DNA of 55,025 nucleotides from Chloroflexota bacterium (GTDB taxonomy: Bacteria > Chloroflexota > Anaerolineae > DTLA01), in NCBI GenBank assembly GCA_014874485.1, contig JADBJK010000037.1:1-55025 (forward strand). The letters run 5' to 3'. Below the pieces are notes generated by a model. The model saw only the letters and a list, made by a program, of their open reading frames with translations. It did not search any database and was not told where the DNA came from. Position 1 is the stretch's first letter. Each line of letters opens with the position of its first letter. The translations under genes were made by a program, and so were the position numbers. Below are positions 27,233-35,714 of the stretch, piece by piece.

Positions 27233-30200
27233 ATGAATCGGAGATGGATACTGGGATGCACGGTTGCGGTGCTGCTCATGAGCGCCGTTGCAGTGCAGGC
27301 CGCACAGCCTGAGTCATCCTGGGGGAACGAACTGAAGCCCGAAGTGCGCGTGGTTTCGGGCAGCGCCGAGGCCATCGTGCTGGACATCCTCACGCCGCGC
27401 CCGTCGGTGCAGGTGGTGGACGTCCAGGGCGAGACCTGGCACCAGGTGCGGGTGGCGGGGCTTGCCACGGCGTCGGAGCCGGGCGCGCCGGAACTGCCGG
27501 TGCAGGGCGTCCTGCTGGGCATCCCGCCCCAGGCCACGTGGCAGGTGCAGTTGGAGAGCACCGACCGCATCCTGCTGGAGGGGCCGTATCGCCTGATGCC
27601 TGGGCCGACGGCTTCTGCCGAACGCGAGGGCGATGGCGCGGTGCGGTACGACGAGGCGCGAACGCCCGACGCGCGCATCTACGGCGCAGCGGCGTTCTAC
27701 CCGGCCGAGGTGGTGGAGGTGTCCGGCAGCGGCTACCTGCGCGACCAGCGATTCCTGGCGCTGCGGGTGCATCCGGTGCGGTACAATCCGGCAACCGGCC
27801 AGATGGAGTGGTACCGGCGCATGCGGGTCCGGGTGATCCTGTCGGGCGCAGATTTGACGGCGTGCGACGGCGAGCGGGACGGCTACTTTGAGCCGGTGCT
27901 CCGCGCGACCATCGTCAACTACGAGCAGGCGAAGGCGTGGCGCTCCCGCGAGCCGTCCACGGTAGCAGCGCAGGCCGGCCCTATCTGCGGCATCGGCCCG
28001 CAGTACAAGGTCCTCGTGAGCGCCGAGGGCCTGCACGAAATCACCTATGCCGACCTGGTGGGGGCGGGGTTCCCCGTCGCGTCGGTGGACCCGGCGCGGC
28101 TGACCATGTGCTACATGGGGCAGGAGGTCGCCATCCAGGTTGAGGGCCAGGACGACCACGTTTTCAACGCCACCGACCGAATCCTGTTCTACGCGACGGT
28201 GCCCTACAGCCGCTACACAAACACGAGCACTTATTGGTTGAGTTTTGGCGCGGCGGACGGCAAGCGGATGGAGACGAGGAGCGGCGCGGTGAATCCGACG
28301 ACGTCCTACGTGCCCGCCCACTCCGTTACCGCCGTGGCCGAGCAATCGCTGCGCTACGATTCCCTCTATGCGTCGCCCAAGGGCGATCACTGGTTCTGGG
28401 ATGATTTGAGTTGGCTGGACGTTGCGCCGTACACGCCGCGCTCGTACACGCTCCAGTTGACCGAGCCGCCCGCGGGCGTGGCCAACGCCGTGCTGCGCGT
28501 GGGGCTTCAGGGCTACGACGCGAACCTGCACGAACTGAACTTCGCGTTCAACGGCCTGTCGCTGGGAAGCCGCACGTGGGCCGGGCAGGAGTACCGGACG
28601 CTGTCCTTCCTTGTCCCGACGACGGCGCTGCGGTTGGGGGCCAACACGCTGACGCTGTCCAGCAAGGACCGGGGCGCAACTCCCGACGGCGTGTGGCTGG
28701 ACTTCTTCAGCGTGGAGTACAGCGCGCGCAACGTGGCCGCCGACGGAAAGTCGCTCACGTTTACGGGCCAAGCCGGGACGGCGCGGTACTGGATTACCGG
28801 CTTCTCGCAGGGCGACGTGTCCGTGTACGATGTTTCGGACGCGCGCAACCCGGTGCAGATTACGCACATCCCGGCGGAACCGGTCGCCTACGTGCGGCTG
28901 CCGTCGGTGTGGAAACGGAGCGGCGCGGCTGCTCTCGTGGAAGCCGCATCTCCATCCGCTGCGGGCCGTCAAGACGTGGCGGCCCAGGCGGTGCCGGGCA
29001 CCTACGGCGTGGCGTTCCAGGACAGTCCGGCGGCGGCGCGCAAGTACTGGGTCGGGACGTCGGGAGCGGTCAAGCGGCCCGTGTCCGTCGTAGCAGACCC
29101 CGTTACGAACTGGCGCTCGCCGACCCTGGGGGCGGACTACCTCATCATCACCGACCCGTCGCTGGCGGCGCAGGCCAACCGCCTGGTGGCCTATCACCAA
29201 GACCAAGGGCTTCAGCCGCTGGTGGTGTACGTTCAGGACATCTACGACGAATTCAACTACGGCCAGGCGGACCCTGCCGCCATCCGCGCCTTCTTGCAGT
29301 ACGCCTACGACCAGTGGAACATGAGGCCGTCCTATGTGCTGCTGCTGGGCGACGGCAGTTACGACTTCCTGGACTACAAGGGGTATGGCGGGCGGCAGAT
29401 GGTGCCGCCGTTCCTCGCGCCGGTGGACAAGACCATGGGCGAGACGGCGACCGACAACCGATACGTGGCGGTGCACGGGGATGACGTCCTGCCCGACATG
29501 TACATCGGGCGGCTCCCGGCGGCCAACGCCGACCAGGCGAAGACGATGGTGGACAAGGTGCTGTCCTATCCCACCGCCCCAGGCGCGGGGACCTGGGACA
29601 GGGAGATTATCCTGGTGTCGGACAAGCCCGACGCGCCCAATTACAACAACTTCATCCAGGCGTCGGATTCCATGTACGAATGGCTGGGGACCGCGGCCCC
29701 GGCGTACACCCGTACCCGCGTGTACTACGACCCAGGGTCCGGCAGCGCGCCGTGGATTTACACGAGCATCGGCGCGGCGAGAACGGCGCTGTTCGCCGAG
29801 TTCAACCAGGGGGCGCTGTTCTGGAACTTCATGGGGCACGCGTCGGAGCACCAGTGGGTGGCCGACCGCCTGCTCCACGTGGACGATGTGCCGAGCCTGA
29901 CCAACGGGACGCGCCTGCCGGTGCTGCTGGAGATGACGTGCCAGACGGGGCAGTTCCATCTGCCGCAGGCGTCGCCCACGCAGGAGTGCCTGGCCGAGCA
30001 GTTGATTCGCCGCGTCGGCGGGGGCACGGTGGCCAGTTGGTCGTCCACAGGCTGGGGCATGGCGACGGGCCACGATGTCATGCAGCAGGGGTTCTACGAG
30101 ACGGTCTTCACGGCCGGCGTGCGCCAGTTGGGGCCTGCCGTGGCGGTTGGCACGGTTCGTGCATACAACGCAGGGTACAGCGACCTGGTGGATACGTTCA

Positions 30201-30235
30201 TCTTGTTCGGCGACCCTGCCCTGTTTGTGCGGTAG
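27233..30235 (+). CDS. Secreted C25 (gingipain-type) cysteine peptidase
   Basis: A 1000-aa secreted protease. The signal peptide MNRRWILGCTVAVLLMSAVA is followed by a long beta-rich N-terminal region (about 30-560) and a peptidase C25 domain from about residue 640. Within it GADYLIITDP and YVLLLGDGSYDF are typical strands, FWNFMGHAS gives the catalytic His869, and LLEMTCQTG the catalytic Cys903. AGGGAGAGG precedes ATG 27233. It follows the giant surface protein by 105 bp, so they are probably co-transcribed, and it may process that protein or others at the surface. An internal RLPSVWK (residues 555-561) copies the C-terminal motif of the giant protein. C25 relatives include PorU, a sortase-like processing enzyme, but no type IX secretion genes are visible here. 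Confidence 0.9.
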   Translation: MNRRWILGCTVAVLLMSAVAVQAAQPESSWGNELKPEVRVVSGSAEAIVLDILTPRPSVQVVDVQGETWHQVRVAGLATASEPGAPELPVQGVLLGIPPQATWQVQLESTDRILLEGPYRLMPGPTASAEREGDGAVRYDEARTPDARIYGAAAFYPAEVVEVSGSGYLRDQRFLALRVHPVRYNPATGQMEWYRRMRVRVILSGADLTACDGERDGYFEPVLRATIVNYEQAKAWRSREPSTVAAQAGPICGIGPQYKVLVSAEGLHEITYADLVGAGFPVASVDPARLTMCYMGQEVAIQVEGQDDHVFNATDRILFYATVPYSRYTNTSTYWLSFGAADGKRMETRSGAVNPTTSYVPAHSVTAVAEQSLRYDSLYASPKGDHWFWDDLSWLDVAPYTPRSYTLQLTEPPAGVANAVLRVGLQGYDANLHELNFAFNGLSLGSRTWAGQEYRTLSFLVPTTALRLGANTLTLSSKDRGATPDGVWLDFFSVEYSARNVAADGKSLTFTGQAGTARYWITGFSQGDVSVYDVSDARNPVQITHIPAEPVAYVRLPSVWKRSGAAALVEAASPSAAGRQDVAAQAVPGTYGVAFQDSPAAARKYWVGTSGAVKRPVSVVADPVTNWRSPTLGADYLIITDPSLAAQANRLVAYHQDQGLQPLVVYVQDIYDEFNYGQADPAAIRAFLQYAYDQWNMRPSYVLLLGDGSYDFLDYKGYGGRQMVPPFLAPVDKTMGETATDNRYVAVHGDDVLPDMYIGRLPAANADQAKTMVDKVLSYPTAPGAGTWDREIILVSDKPDAPNYNNFIQASDSMYEWLGTAAPAYTRTRVYYDPGSGSAPWIYTSIGAARTALFAEFNQGALFWNFMGHASEHQWVADRLLHVDDVPSLTNGTRLPVLLEMTCQTGQFHLPQASPTQECLAEQLIRRVGGGTVASWSSTGWGMATGHDVMQQGFYETVFTAGVRQLGPAVAVGTVRAYNAGYSDLVDTFILFGDPALFVR

Positions 30236-30316
30236 ATGCCGCCGGGGCGGGGGCGCGAAACCCGCCCTGGTCGGTGTAGGATCGGTTCCAGGGTAGTGCC
30301 TTTAGGGAGGAAGGAG

Positions 30317-30763
30317 ATGTTGACGATGAACTGGAAGAGACTGGCCCTGGCGGGGCTGCTGGTGGTCGCATGGCTTGTCGTGGCGGGCCTTGCGGCGGAC
30401 GAGTCGCCCGCGGGGTCGGCGCTGGCGCTGGGGTTCACGTCCACGCCGACGTTCACGCCCGAGGCCCCGACCGCGACGCCCGTGCCGCCGACGGCCACCG
30501 CGACGCCCGTGCCGCCGACGGCGACTGCGACGCCCGTGCCGCCGACAGCCACCGCGACGCCCGTGCCCACCGTCGCGCCGCAGCCGACGCAGCCCCCGCC
30601 GCAGCCGACGCAGCCGCCCGCGCCGCAGCCCACCGCTACGCCGGTCGCCGCGCCGGCCACGTCCGTGCCGAAGACCGGTGCGGGTCTGCTAGGGGTGGCC
30701 CTGGCCGGGGTGCTCGTGGTGTTGCTGTTCGGGGCCAGGCGCGTTCGCACGTCGTCGCGGTAA
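30317..30763 (+). CDS. Pro/Thr-rich stalk protein with sortase-type anchor (VPKTG)
   Basis: A 148-aa surface protein. After an N-terminal signal (about residues 7-27) comes a Pro/Thr/Ala stalk including three 27-bp units encoding TATATPVPP, then PQPTQPP repeats. The C-terminus is a classical cell-wall sorting signal: VPKTG at residues 117-121, a hydrophobic stretch, and an Arg-rich tail ending RRVRTSSR. Sortases cut between Thr and Gly of such motifs and link the protein to the wall. ATG 30317 follows GGGAGG by 6 bases; ATG 30326 is equally possible (AAGGAG 9 bases upstream). It is the last gene before the terminator and likely belongs to the giant-protein unit. No sortase gene is in the window. 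Confidence 0.8.
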   Translation: MLTMNWKRLALAGLLVVAWLVVAGLAADESPAGSALALGFTSTPTFTPEAPTATPVPPTATATPVPPTATATPVPPTATATPVPTVAPQPTQPPPQPTQPPAPQPTATPVAAPATSVPKTGAGLLGVALAGVLVVLLFGARRVRTSSR

Positions 30764-30839
30764 TCCAGGGCGGGGCCTGTAGGTCAGGCTCGCCTGCATC
30801 TCAATAGAGGACTCCGCGCCCTTTCTGGCAGGCGCAACT

Positions 30840-30878
30840 GCCGCCGTTGCCCATGTGTGGCATCGGCGGCTTTTGTTT
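30840..30878 (+). terminator. Rho-independent terminator of the surface-protein operon
   Basis: A 12-bp stem (30840-30851 with 30859-30870, one mismatch), 7-base loop, followed by TTTTGTTT. It closes the unit that begins at 10520. Confidence 0.85.
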
Positions 30879-30917
30879 GGGCCGTCGGGGTTGCGGGTGG
30901 GCGGGCCTCATCCGCGC

Positions 30918-31721
30918 TCATGTGCCCGTGCCGAGGCCCAGCAGCGCAGGCAGGTCGGCCACCGAGTCCAAAACCCAGTCGGGGCGCGCGTCGCCTTCCG
31001 TGCGTCCCAAGGCGTACTCCCCCGTCTTCACCAACACCGACCGCATCCCGAAGTCGTTGGCCCCGCGGATGTCGGATGCGAGCCGGTCGCCCACCACGAT
31101 GACCTCATCCTTCGGCAGGCCCATGGTCTCCAGCGTCATGGCGAACACATACGGGCTGGGCTTGCCCACGTACACAGCCTGGACGCCCGACGCCCGCTCC
31201 AGCATCATGGCCCACGCGCCCACGTTCAACTCAACGTCGCCCAGGCTGGCGTCCACCAGTTCGGGCGACATGGCCACCAGTTTGGCGCCGCGCAGCAGGA
31301 GGCGCAGGGCCTTGTTGAGCGTGTCAAAATTGAATCGGCTGCGGTTGTCGCCGACGACAATGTATTCGGGGTTCTCCTCGTCGTGGACGAAGTCCTGGAA
31401 CTCCTCGCGCCCCGCACCATCCAGCATCACCCAGACCGAGCGCGGTCGGAGGGTGCGAAGGTACGCGGCGGTGGCAGAGGACGCGGTGATGACCTCGTCG
31501 GGCGAGATGGCGAAGCCCATTTGTTGCAGGCGCTCGGCGCGGCTGCGGCGGCTGTGGAGCGTGCTGTTGGACAGGAAGCGGAGGGTCAGGCCCGCGTCGC
31601 GCAAGGCGCGCACTGCGTCCGCCGCTCCTGGGTATGCCTTACCCTGGAACTGGAGCACGCCGTCAATGTCCAGGATCACGCCCCGAACGTCCCGCGGCGC
31701 GCGGTCTCTAGTGGATTCCAT
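30918..31721 (-). CDS. HAD superfamily phosphatase, class IIA (NagD-like)
   Basis: A 267-aa hydrolase of the haloacid dehalogenase superfamily. Motif I GVILDIDGVLQF supplies the nucleophile and acid/base Asp residues, motif II LSNST the Thr/Ser, and VGKPSPYVF with VVGDRLASDI motifs III and IV. The long cap between motifs II and III identifies the class IIA group that dephosphorylates nucleotides or sugar phosphates. ATG 31721 lies next to GGAGGAG; an upstream ATG at 31739 has no clear ribosome binding site. It overlaps the end of the DUF6512 gene by 14 bp, so they are coupled. Confidence 0.9.
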   Translation of the reverse strand: MESTRDRAPRDVRGVILDIDGVLQFQGKAYPGAADAVRALRDAGLTLRFLSNSTLHSRRSRAERLQQMGFAISPDEVITASSATAAYLRTLRPRSVWVMLDGAGREEFQDFVHDEENPEYIVVGDNRSRFNFDTLNKALRLLLRGAKLVAMSPELVDASLGDVELNVGAWAMMLERASGVQAVYVGKPSPYVFAMTLETMGLPKDEVIVVGDRLASDIRGANDFGMRSVLVKTGEYALGRTEGDARPDWVLDSVADLPALLGLGTGT

Positions 31722-32250
31722 ACTCCTCCAGGATGCCATAGGTGCCTGTGGGCGAGTCGCGGAACAGGCCGACGCGGGGCGTGTGGTACGAGAAGAGCAC
31801 GAACGCCAGCGCCAACAGGATGGGCAGAACCGCAGCCACGCGCGCCACAGGGCGGGGCGAGAACAGCAGGCGATAGCCCGCCCACTGGCCGAGGGCCACA
31901 GCCGTGATGAAGATGAGAATGTCCAGAGGGAGGAAACTGTCGCCCAGTACCGCCGTGTAGGCGTAGAACAGGCCGACGATGACCGCGGGCATCAGCGCGA
32001 TGCCCACCCCCTTGGCCGCCCAGAACCTCGGCAGTCGGGAACCGAAGGCGACGTACTCGGCCAGGGCGAACGCCACCGCGGGCCAGAACGCCAGTTTCAG
32101 GTGCTCCCAGAGGCTCTCGTTGACGGCGGCGAGCCAGGCGATGGGCCGCCAGTAGCCCGACCACGCAAAGGCGAAGTGCAGCGCCGAGCCGCACAGGAGG
32201 ATGAACACAACGCCCAGGGTTTCCCACCTTCGCACGTTGGCCTGGGTCAT
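31708..32250 (-). CDS. DUF6512-type integral membrane protein
   Basis: A 180-aa protein with about five hydrophobic segments and the stretch NESLWEHLKLAFWPAVAF, which I associate with the uncharacterised DUF6512 family. No catalytic motif is evident. It starts 9 bp after the stop of the ferritin-VIT1 gene and overlaps the HAD gene, so the three genes form a minus-strand operon. The function is unknown. Confidence 0.7.
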   Translation of the reverse strand: MTQANVRRWETLGVVFILLCGSALHFAFAWSGYWRPIAWLAAVNESLWEHLKLAFWPAVAFALAEYVAFGSRLPRFWAAKGVGIALMPAVIVGLFYAYTAVLGDSFLPLDILIFITAVALGQWAGYRLLFSPRPVARVAAVLPILLALAFVLFSYHTPRVGLFRDSPTGTYGILEEYGIH

Positions 32251-32259
32251 GCCGCGCCC

Positions 32260-33132
32260 CTAAATCTCCACGCCCAGGAACGTGCGCATGAGCAGGCCGA
32301 CCAGGAAACTGAACGCCGCGACGCCCAGGCTGAGCCCTGCCATCTCCACGAAGCGCCTGCGAAACGGCTCGTCCTTGGCGACGGAAATGTAGTAATTGAA
32401 CCCTGCGATGATGAGCACGGCCAGGGTGAGGGAGCACGCCAGGCAGATGTAGTAATTCGTCAGCAGCAGGTAGGGCAGAATCAGCAGGAGCACGGTCAGC
32501 AGGTAGGCCACACCTGTGTAGAGGGACGCACGGGCGGGGCTCTTGCCCGCCTTCTCCGCCTTTGTGGACAGGTATTCGGAGGCCGCCATGGACAGGGCGG
32601 CGGCGATGCCTGTGATGGAGCCGGTCATGGCGATGAGTTTGGTGTTCTGGAGCGCCAGGGTCAGGCCCGCCAGCGCGCCGGTCAATTCCACTAGCGCGTC
32701 GCTCAGCCCTAGCACCATGGAGCCGGTGTAGCGGAGGCGTTCCTCGTCCAGCATCTGGAGGAGGGCCTGCTCGTGCTGTTCCTCCTCGTCGGCGATGACC
32801 GCTGCTTCTGGAATCACGTCCTGCAGCCGCCCGTAGTTCTGGTGGGCATTCTCTTCGCCGCGCTCCATCAGTTTGACGGCGAAGGTGAAGCCGAAAATGC
32901 GGCCGATCCAGTAGTATCTCCACACGCGCAGGCGGTTGGGCTGCACGTCGCGTTGGGTGTACGTGCGCCACTCGCGGTAGTGCCGCAACTCGTCGGCGGC
33001 GATGCGCTCCAGAATGTGCCGATTCTCCGGATCGCGCAGCGTTCCGGCGAGTTTGTTGTAGATTTGGTGCTCGGTGATCTCATTCCGCTGGTAGCCCAGC
33101 AGCGTTTGGACAGTGGACTCCGTCAGGGGCAT
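32260..33132 (-). CDS. Ferritin-like/VIT1 fusion, Fe2+ or Mn2+ transporter
   Basis: A 290-aa fusion. Residues 1-130 form a rubrerythrin/ferritin-like bundle with the metal-binding Glu and Glu-x-x-His elements (NEITEHQIYNKLA, AADELRHY, MERGEENAHQNY, ADEEEQHEQALL). Residues about 135-290 form a VIT1/CCC1 transporter with several membrane spans and the GSMVLGLSDALVELTGALAG signature. Such ER-VIT1 (MbfA-like) proteins export iron and protect against peroxide by coupling metal sensing to transport. GGAGG is upstream of ATG 33132. It is the first gene of the operon with DUF6512 and HAD. Confidence 0.9.
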   Translation of the reverse strand: MPLTESTVQTLLGYQRNEITEHQIYNKLAGTLRDPENRHILERIAADELRHYREWRTYTQRDVQPNRLRVWRYYWIGRIFGFTFAVKLMERGEENAHQNYGRLQDVIPEAAVIADEEEQHEQALLQMLDEERLRYTGSMVLGLSDALVELTGALAGLTLALQNTKLIAMTGSITGIAAALSMAASEYLSTKAEKAGKSPARASLYTGVAYLLTVLLLILPYLLLTNYYICLACSLTLAVLIIAGFNYYISVAKDEPFRRRFVEMAGLSLGVAAFSFLVGLLMRTFLGVEI

Positions 33133-33288
33133 GACGAACCTCCGTATGGTTGCGCGGTGCGGCACGGACACGACCGAGCCGCCGCGCTCCTGAAGCGAGC
33201 GACGCGCAGACAGGGCGCGCGGCAAGTCGTCCTGCGGGAGACCTGCACGGCGTCCGCGCCGACGAGTCGGTGTGCCTGGCAGCGACCG

Positions 33289-33720
33289 CTAGGCGCCGGG
33301 CCGGGTGTAGGTGGGGCGGGCCGGGGCCACCTTCGCGCCGATGATCTCGCCTTCGCCTGGGGGCGGGAAGTACGCCAGTTCATCCGTGCCCATGTCCAGC
33401 AGCGCCTTTTCCACGCGGTCCCGCGTCCATTCCCGCAGCCGCACCAGGACGACAACATCGCCCGGCTTGAACTGGCCGGGGCCCTGGGCCGCCTCCTTCT
33501 TCTCTTCGCGCTTGGGCTTGCGAAAGCCCAGGATTTCCAGCAGAGGCCGCGCGTACTTGCGCTGCTCCGGCGGCGTGATGGGGATCACCTGCAGGTCGCG
33601 CGGGGACACGCCCATGGCCAGCAGACCCTCGGCGGCGGCCTGGGCCTTCTGCGCGTCGTGGAACAGCCCGCGCACCACGCCCGGGATGTTGCCGTAGATT
33701 TCGCGGAATTCCTGTGCCAT
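33289..33720 (-). CDS. Small general-stress-protein-like (YflT/17M-type) protein
   Basis: A 143-aa soluble protein I recognise only loosely. VRGLFHDAQKAQAAAEGLLA then GVSPRDLQVIPI has the form of the general stress protein 17M/YflT alpha-beta repeat, and a C-terminal stretch (VVVLVRLREWTRDRVEKALL) looks like the second half of a ferredoxin-like fold. A Lys/Glu-rich linker lies between. The start follows AGGAGCGAGGAAC and a good promoter lies about 100 bp upstream. The function is unknown. Confidence 0.6.
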   Translation of the reverse strand: MAQEFREIYGNIPGVVRGLFHDAQKAQAAAEGLLAMGVSPRDLQVIPITPPEQRKYARPLLEILGFRKPKREEKKEAAQGPGQFKPGDVVVLVRLREWTRDRVEKALLDMGTDELAYFPPPGEGEIIGAKVAPARPTYTRPGA

Positions 33721-33816
33721 GTTCCTCGCTCCTTCCGGGGGCGGTAAGGTTGACGTCCACGGTGGTGTCGGAACTGGAACAGGCCGGGACGATGCGACAG
33801 CCCCCGGTTCTGTTGT

Positions 33817-33846
33817 ATTGTAGCATGAAGGGGCGCTGCTCGTCAA
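33817..33846 (-). promoter_or_regulatory. Promoter for the stress-type gene
   Basis: On the minus strand TTGACG (33846-33841) and TACAAT (33822-33817) with an 18-bp spacer. It is back-to-back with the tRNA promoter 16 bp away. Confidence 0.6.
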
Positions 33847-33862
33847 GGCCTGCGCGCTGGAT

Positions 33863-33891
33863 TTGACACTCCTCCCGTTTCCGAATAATAT
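33863..33891 (+). promoter_or_regulatory. Promoter for tRNA-Lys
   Basis: Perfect TTGACA (33863-33868), 17 bp, then TAATAT (33886-33891), 10 bp before the mature tRNA 5' end. The -10 matches 4 of 6. Confidence 0.6.
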
Positions 33892-33900
33892 CCACTCGCT

Positions 33901-33974
<74 letters not shown>

Positions 33975-34003
33975 CCAGAGCAAGAGGGAATAGGGTCCGT
34001 TGA

Positions 34004-34036
34004 CCCCCTGCATGCAGCCGCGTGCAGGGGGTTTTG
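34004..34036 (+). terminator. Rho-independent terminator after tRNA-Lys
   Basis: Perfect 9-bp stem CCCCCTGCA/TGCAGGGGG (34004-34012 and 34023-34031) followed by TTTTG. Confidence 0.85.
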
Positions 34037-34155
34037 CTTCCCTGGCGACCGGCCGATGCCGCGTCCTTCGGTGTGGCTCTGGTGGGCTGGCGGTCCCAGA
34101 AGCGACCGCTTTGCCCAAAGCGCCCTTCTGTGATAGGATGGCGCGGGAGGATTTC

Positions 34156-35418
34156 ATGCGGCGCGCAGTTTGGGGTATCCTGGCGTTGGGTCTGTTGTGC
34201 CTCGCGGCGATGGGGGTCGCGCTGGGGCTGTCGGTGTGGTGGCCCCATGCGGGCCGCGCACCGATGCCAGCCCTGCCGGCCGCCACCGCGACCACGGAGG
34301 CCACACCGCAAGCCTACCGCCTCACGCTGCCGAACGTATCGGTCCCTGCCGTTACGTCCACCCCCACCATCGCTTTGGCGCAGGTCGTTCTCCCGACGGC
34401 GGCCCCTGCTGCCCCGACGGTTGTGGCCACGGCGGTGCCCAGCCCCGTCCCGACCGCGGGACAGGCCTTCGGCGCGGCATCGCGCCGGTGCACGGGCATC
34501 GTTACGCGCACGGGCGCACAACTCACCCTGGACGGGGAACCCTTCCGCTTCCTGGGCACCAACTCGGCCTACTTCATGGAATCCTACTTCCCCGAAGCGG
34601 AGATCGCGCCTGCGCTTCAGTTCATCGGCGCGACGTTCCCCAACGCGGTGCTGCGGCTCTGGGTGCTGCCCGGCTGGGACCTGGACCGCCTGGGGCGCGT
34701 GTTGGACGCGGGGGCCAAGTACGGCGTGCGCTTCCTCATCACGCTGGACGACTACCACCGCGGCAAGAGCGAGCATTGGTTCCAGAGCACGTTCCGCATG
34801 GAGTACCTGCCCCATGTGAAGCAGGTGGTGGCGCGGTTCCGAGACCACCCGGCGGTGGCGGCGTGGGAACTGATGAACGAGCCGACATGCGGCCCGGAGG
34901 GGTTCTCGCAGGCGTGCCTGGACGCCGAGTACGGCTGGGTTAGGGAGACGTCGGAGGCCATCAAGGCGCTGGACCCGTGCCGCCCGGTCTCGGTGGGGAC
35001 GACGGGCTACCTGTGGGGGTCGGAGCCGGACAGGGACAACTTCCGCCGCATGCACGCGCTGCCTTCCGTGGACATTGTCAGCATCCACAAGCAGGTAGGG
35101 TCGGCGGAGGCGGACATCGTGCAGGTGGCGCGGGACTTGGGCAAGCCCTGGTTCTTCGGCGAGGTGTACTACCGAGTGTACGACGACGCGTGCCGCCCCA
35201 TTCGCACGGAGATGCTGGGCGAGCGGGCCGATGCGGTGGCGGCTGACATCCGCAGGAGCCTGGATGAGGGGGCGAGCGGCTACCTGCTCTGGCAGTACGC
35301 GGCCGGACCGGTGGACATGGGCGAGCGCATTCAGTGGTTCTGCGGGTGGTACGAGTACTTCCGCGACGACCCCACCCATGACCGCATCCGCGCCACGGAT
35401 TGGGGGCTGGGGCGGTAG
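34156..35418 (+). CDS. Surface glycoside hydrolase, GH5-like (mannanase/cellulase type)
   Basis: A 420-aa enzyme with a signal anchor (residues 5-29), a Pro/Thr/Ala-rich linker to about residue 105, and a TIM-barrel catalytic domain. FRFLGTNSAYFMESYF is typical of GH5 beta-mannanase-like barrels, WELMNEPT carries the acid/base Glu, and WFFGEVYY the nucleophile Glu. GGGAGG, 5 bases upstream, fixes ATG 34156; an upstream ATG at 34138 lacks a site. A looser copy of the surface-protein motif, YRLTLPNVSVP, lies in the linker. It probably acts on plant or microbial polysaccharide at the cell surface; the substrate is not determinable. Confidence 0.85.
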   Translation: MRRAVWGILALGLLCLAAMGVALGLSVWWPHAGRAPMPALPAATATTEATPQAYRLTLPNVSVPAVTSTPTIALAQVVLPTAAPAAPTVVATAVPSPVPTAGQAFGAASRRCTGIVTRTGAQLTLDGEPFRFLGTNSAYFMESYFPEAEIAPALQFIGATFPNAVLRLWVLPGWDLDRLGRVLDAGAKYGVRFLITLDDYHRGKSEHWFQSTFRMEYLPHVKQVVARFRDHPAVAAWELMNEPTCGPEGFSQACLDAEYGWVRETSEAIKALDPCRPVSVGTTGYLWGSEPDRDNFRRMHALPSVDIVSIHKQVGSAEADIVQVARDLGKPWFFGEVYYRVYDDACRPIRTEMLGERADAVAADIRRSLDEGASGYLLWQYAAGPVDMGERIQWFCGWYEYFRDDPTHDRIRATDWGLGR

Positions 35419-35667
35419 GCGTTCGGTCCCCGCGGCGTGCGAGCGCAACTCCACCTGTCGCCTTCCGCGGTGTCAGACTCACGGCGCGGGCGTGCTTCCT
35501 CTACGGGCCCCAACATTCCCATCCATCCCCGCGGCGAAGGCATTCGCCTCTCCCCTGCTGTCGCTCCCGTTGCTAGCATTGTCGGGCAGGGACCGCTGCG
35601 CGCGGCGAGTTCCCTGCTCCGACTGTGCCATAGAAATATTGTCGCATATAATAAGTTACAACAAAAA
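35419..35667. other. Intergenic stretch without recognisable content
   Basis: No supported gene, hairpin with T-run or repeat was found. The last 40 bases become AT-rich ahead of the promoter. Confidence 0.6.
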
Positions 35668-35696
35668 TTGACACGTGCATCGGGCGGTGGTATAAT
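35668..35696 (+). promoter_or_regulatory. Perfect consensus promoter for the PocR-domain regulator
   Basis: TTGACA (35668-35673), 17-bp spacer, TATAAT (35691-35696). Transcription would start about 12 bases before the ATG, leaving a very short leader with GAGGTG as the ribosome binding site. Confidence 0.85.
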
Positions 35697-35714
35697 GAGG
35701 CAGAGAGGTGGGCG

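Noticed and set aside
27233-30235. Type IX secretion involvement (PorU)
   Set aside because: C25 domains are common in Chloroflexota without type IX genes, and no CTD-type signal or Por gene is seen in this window.
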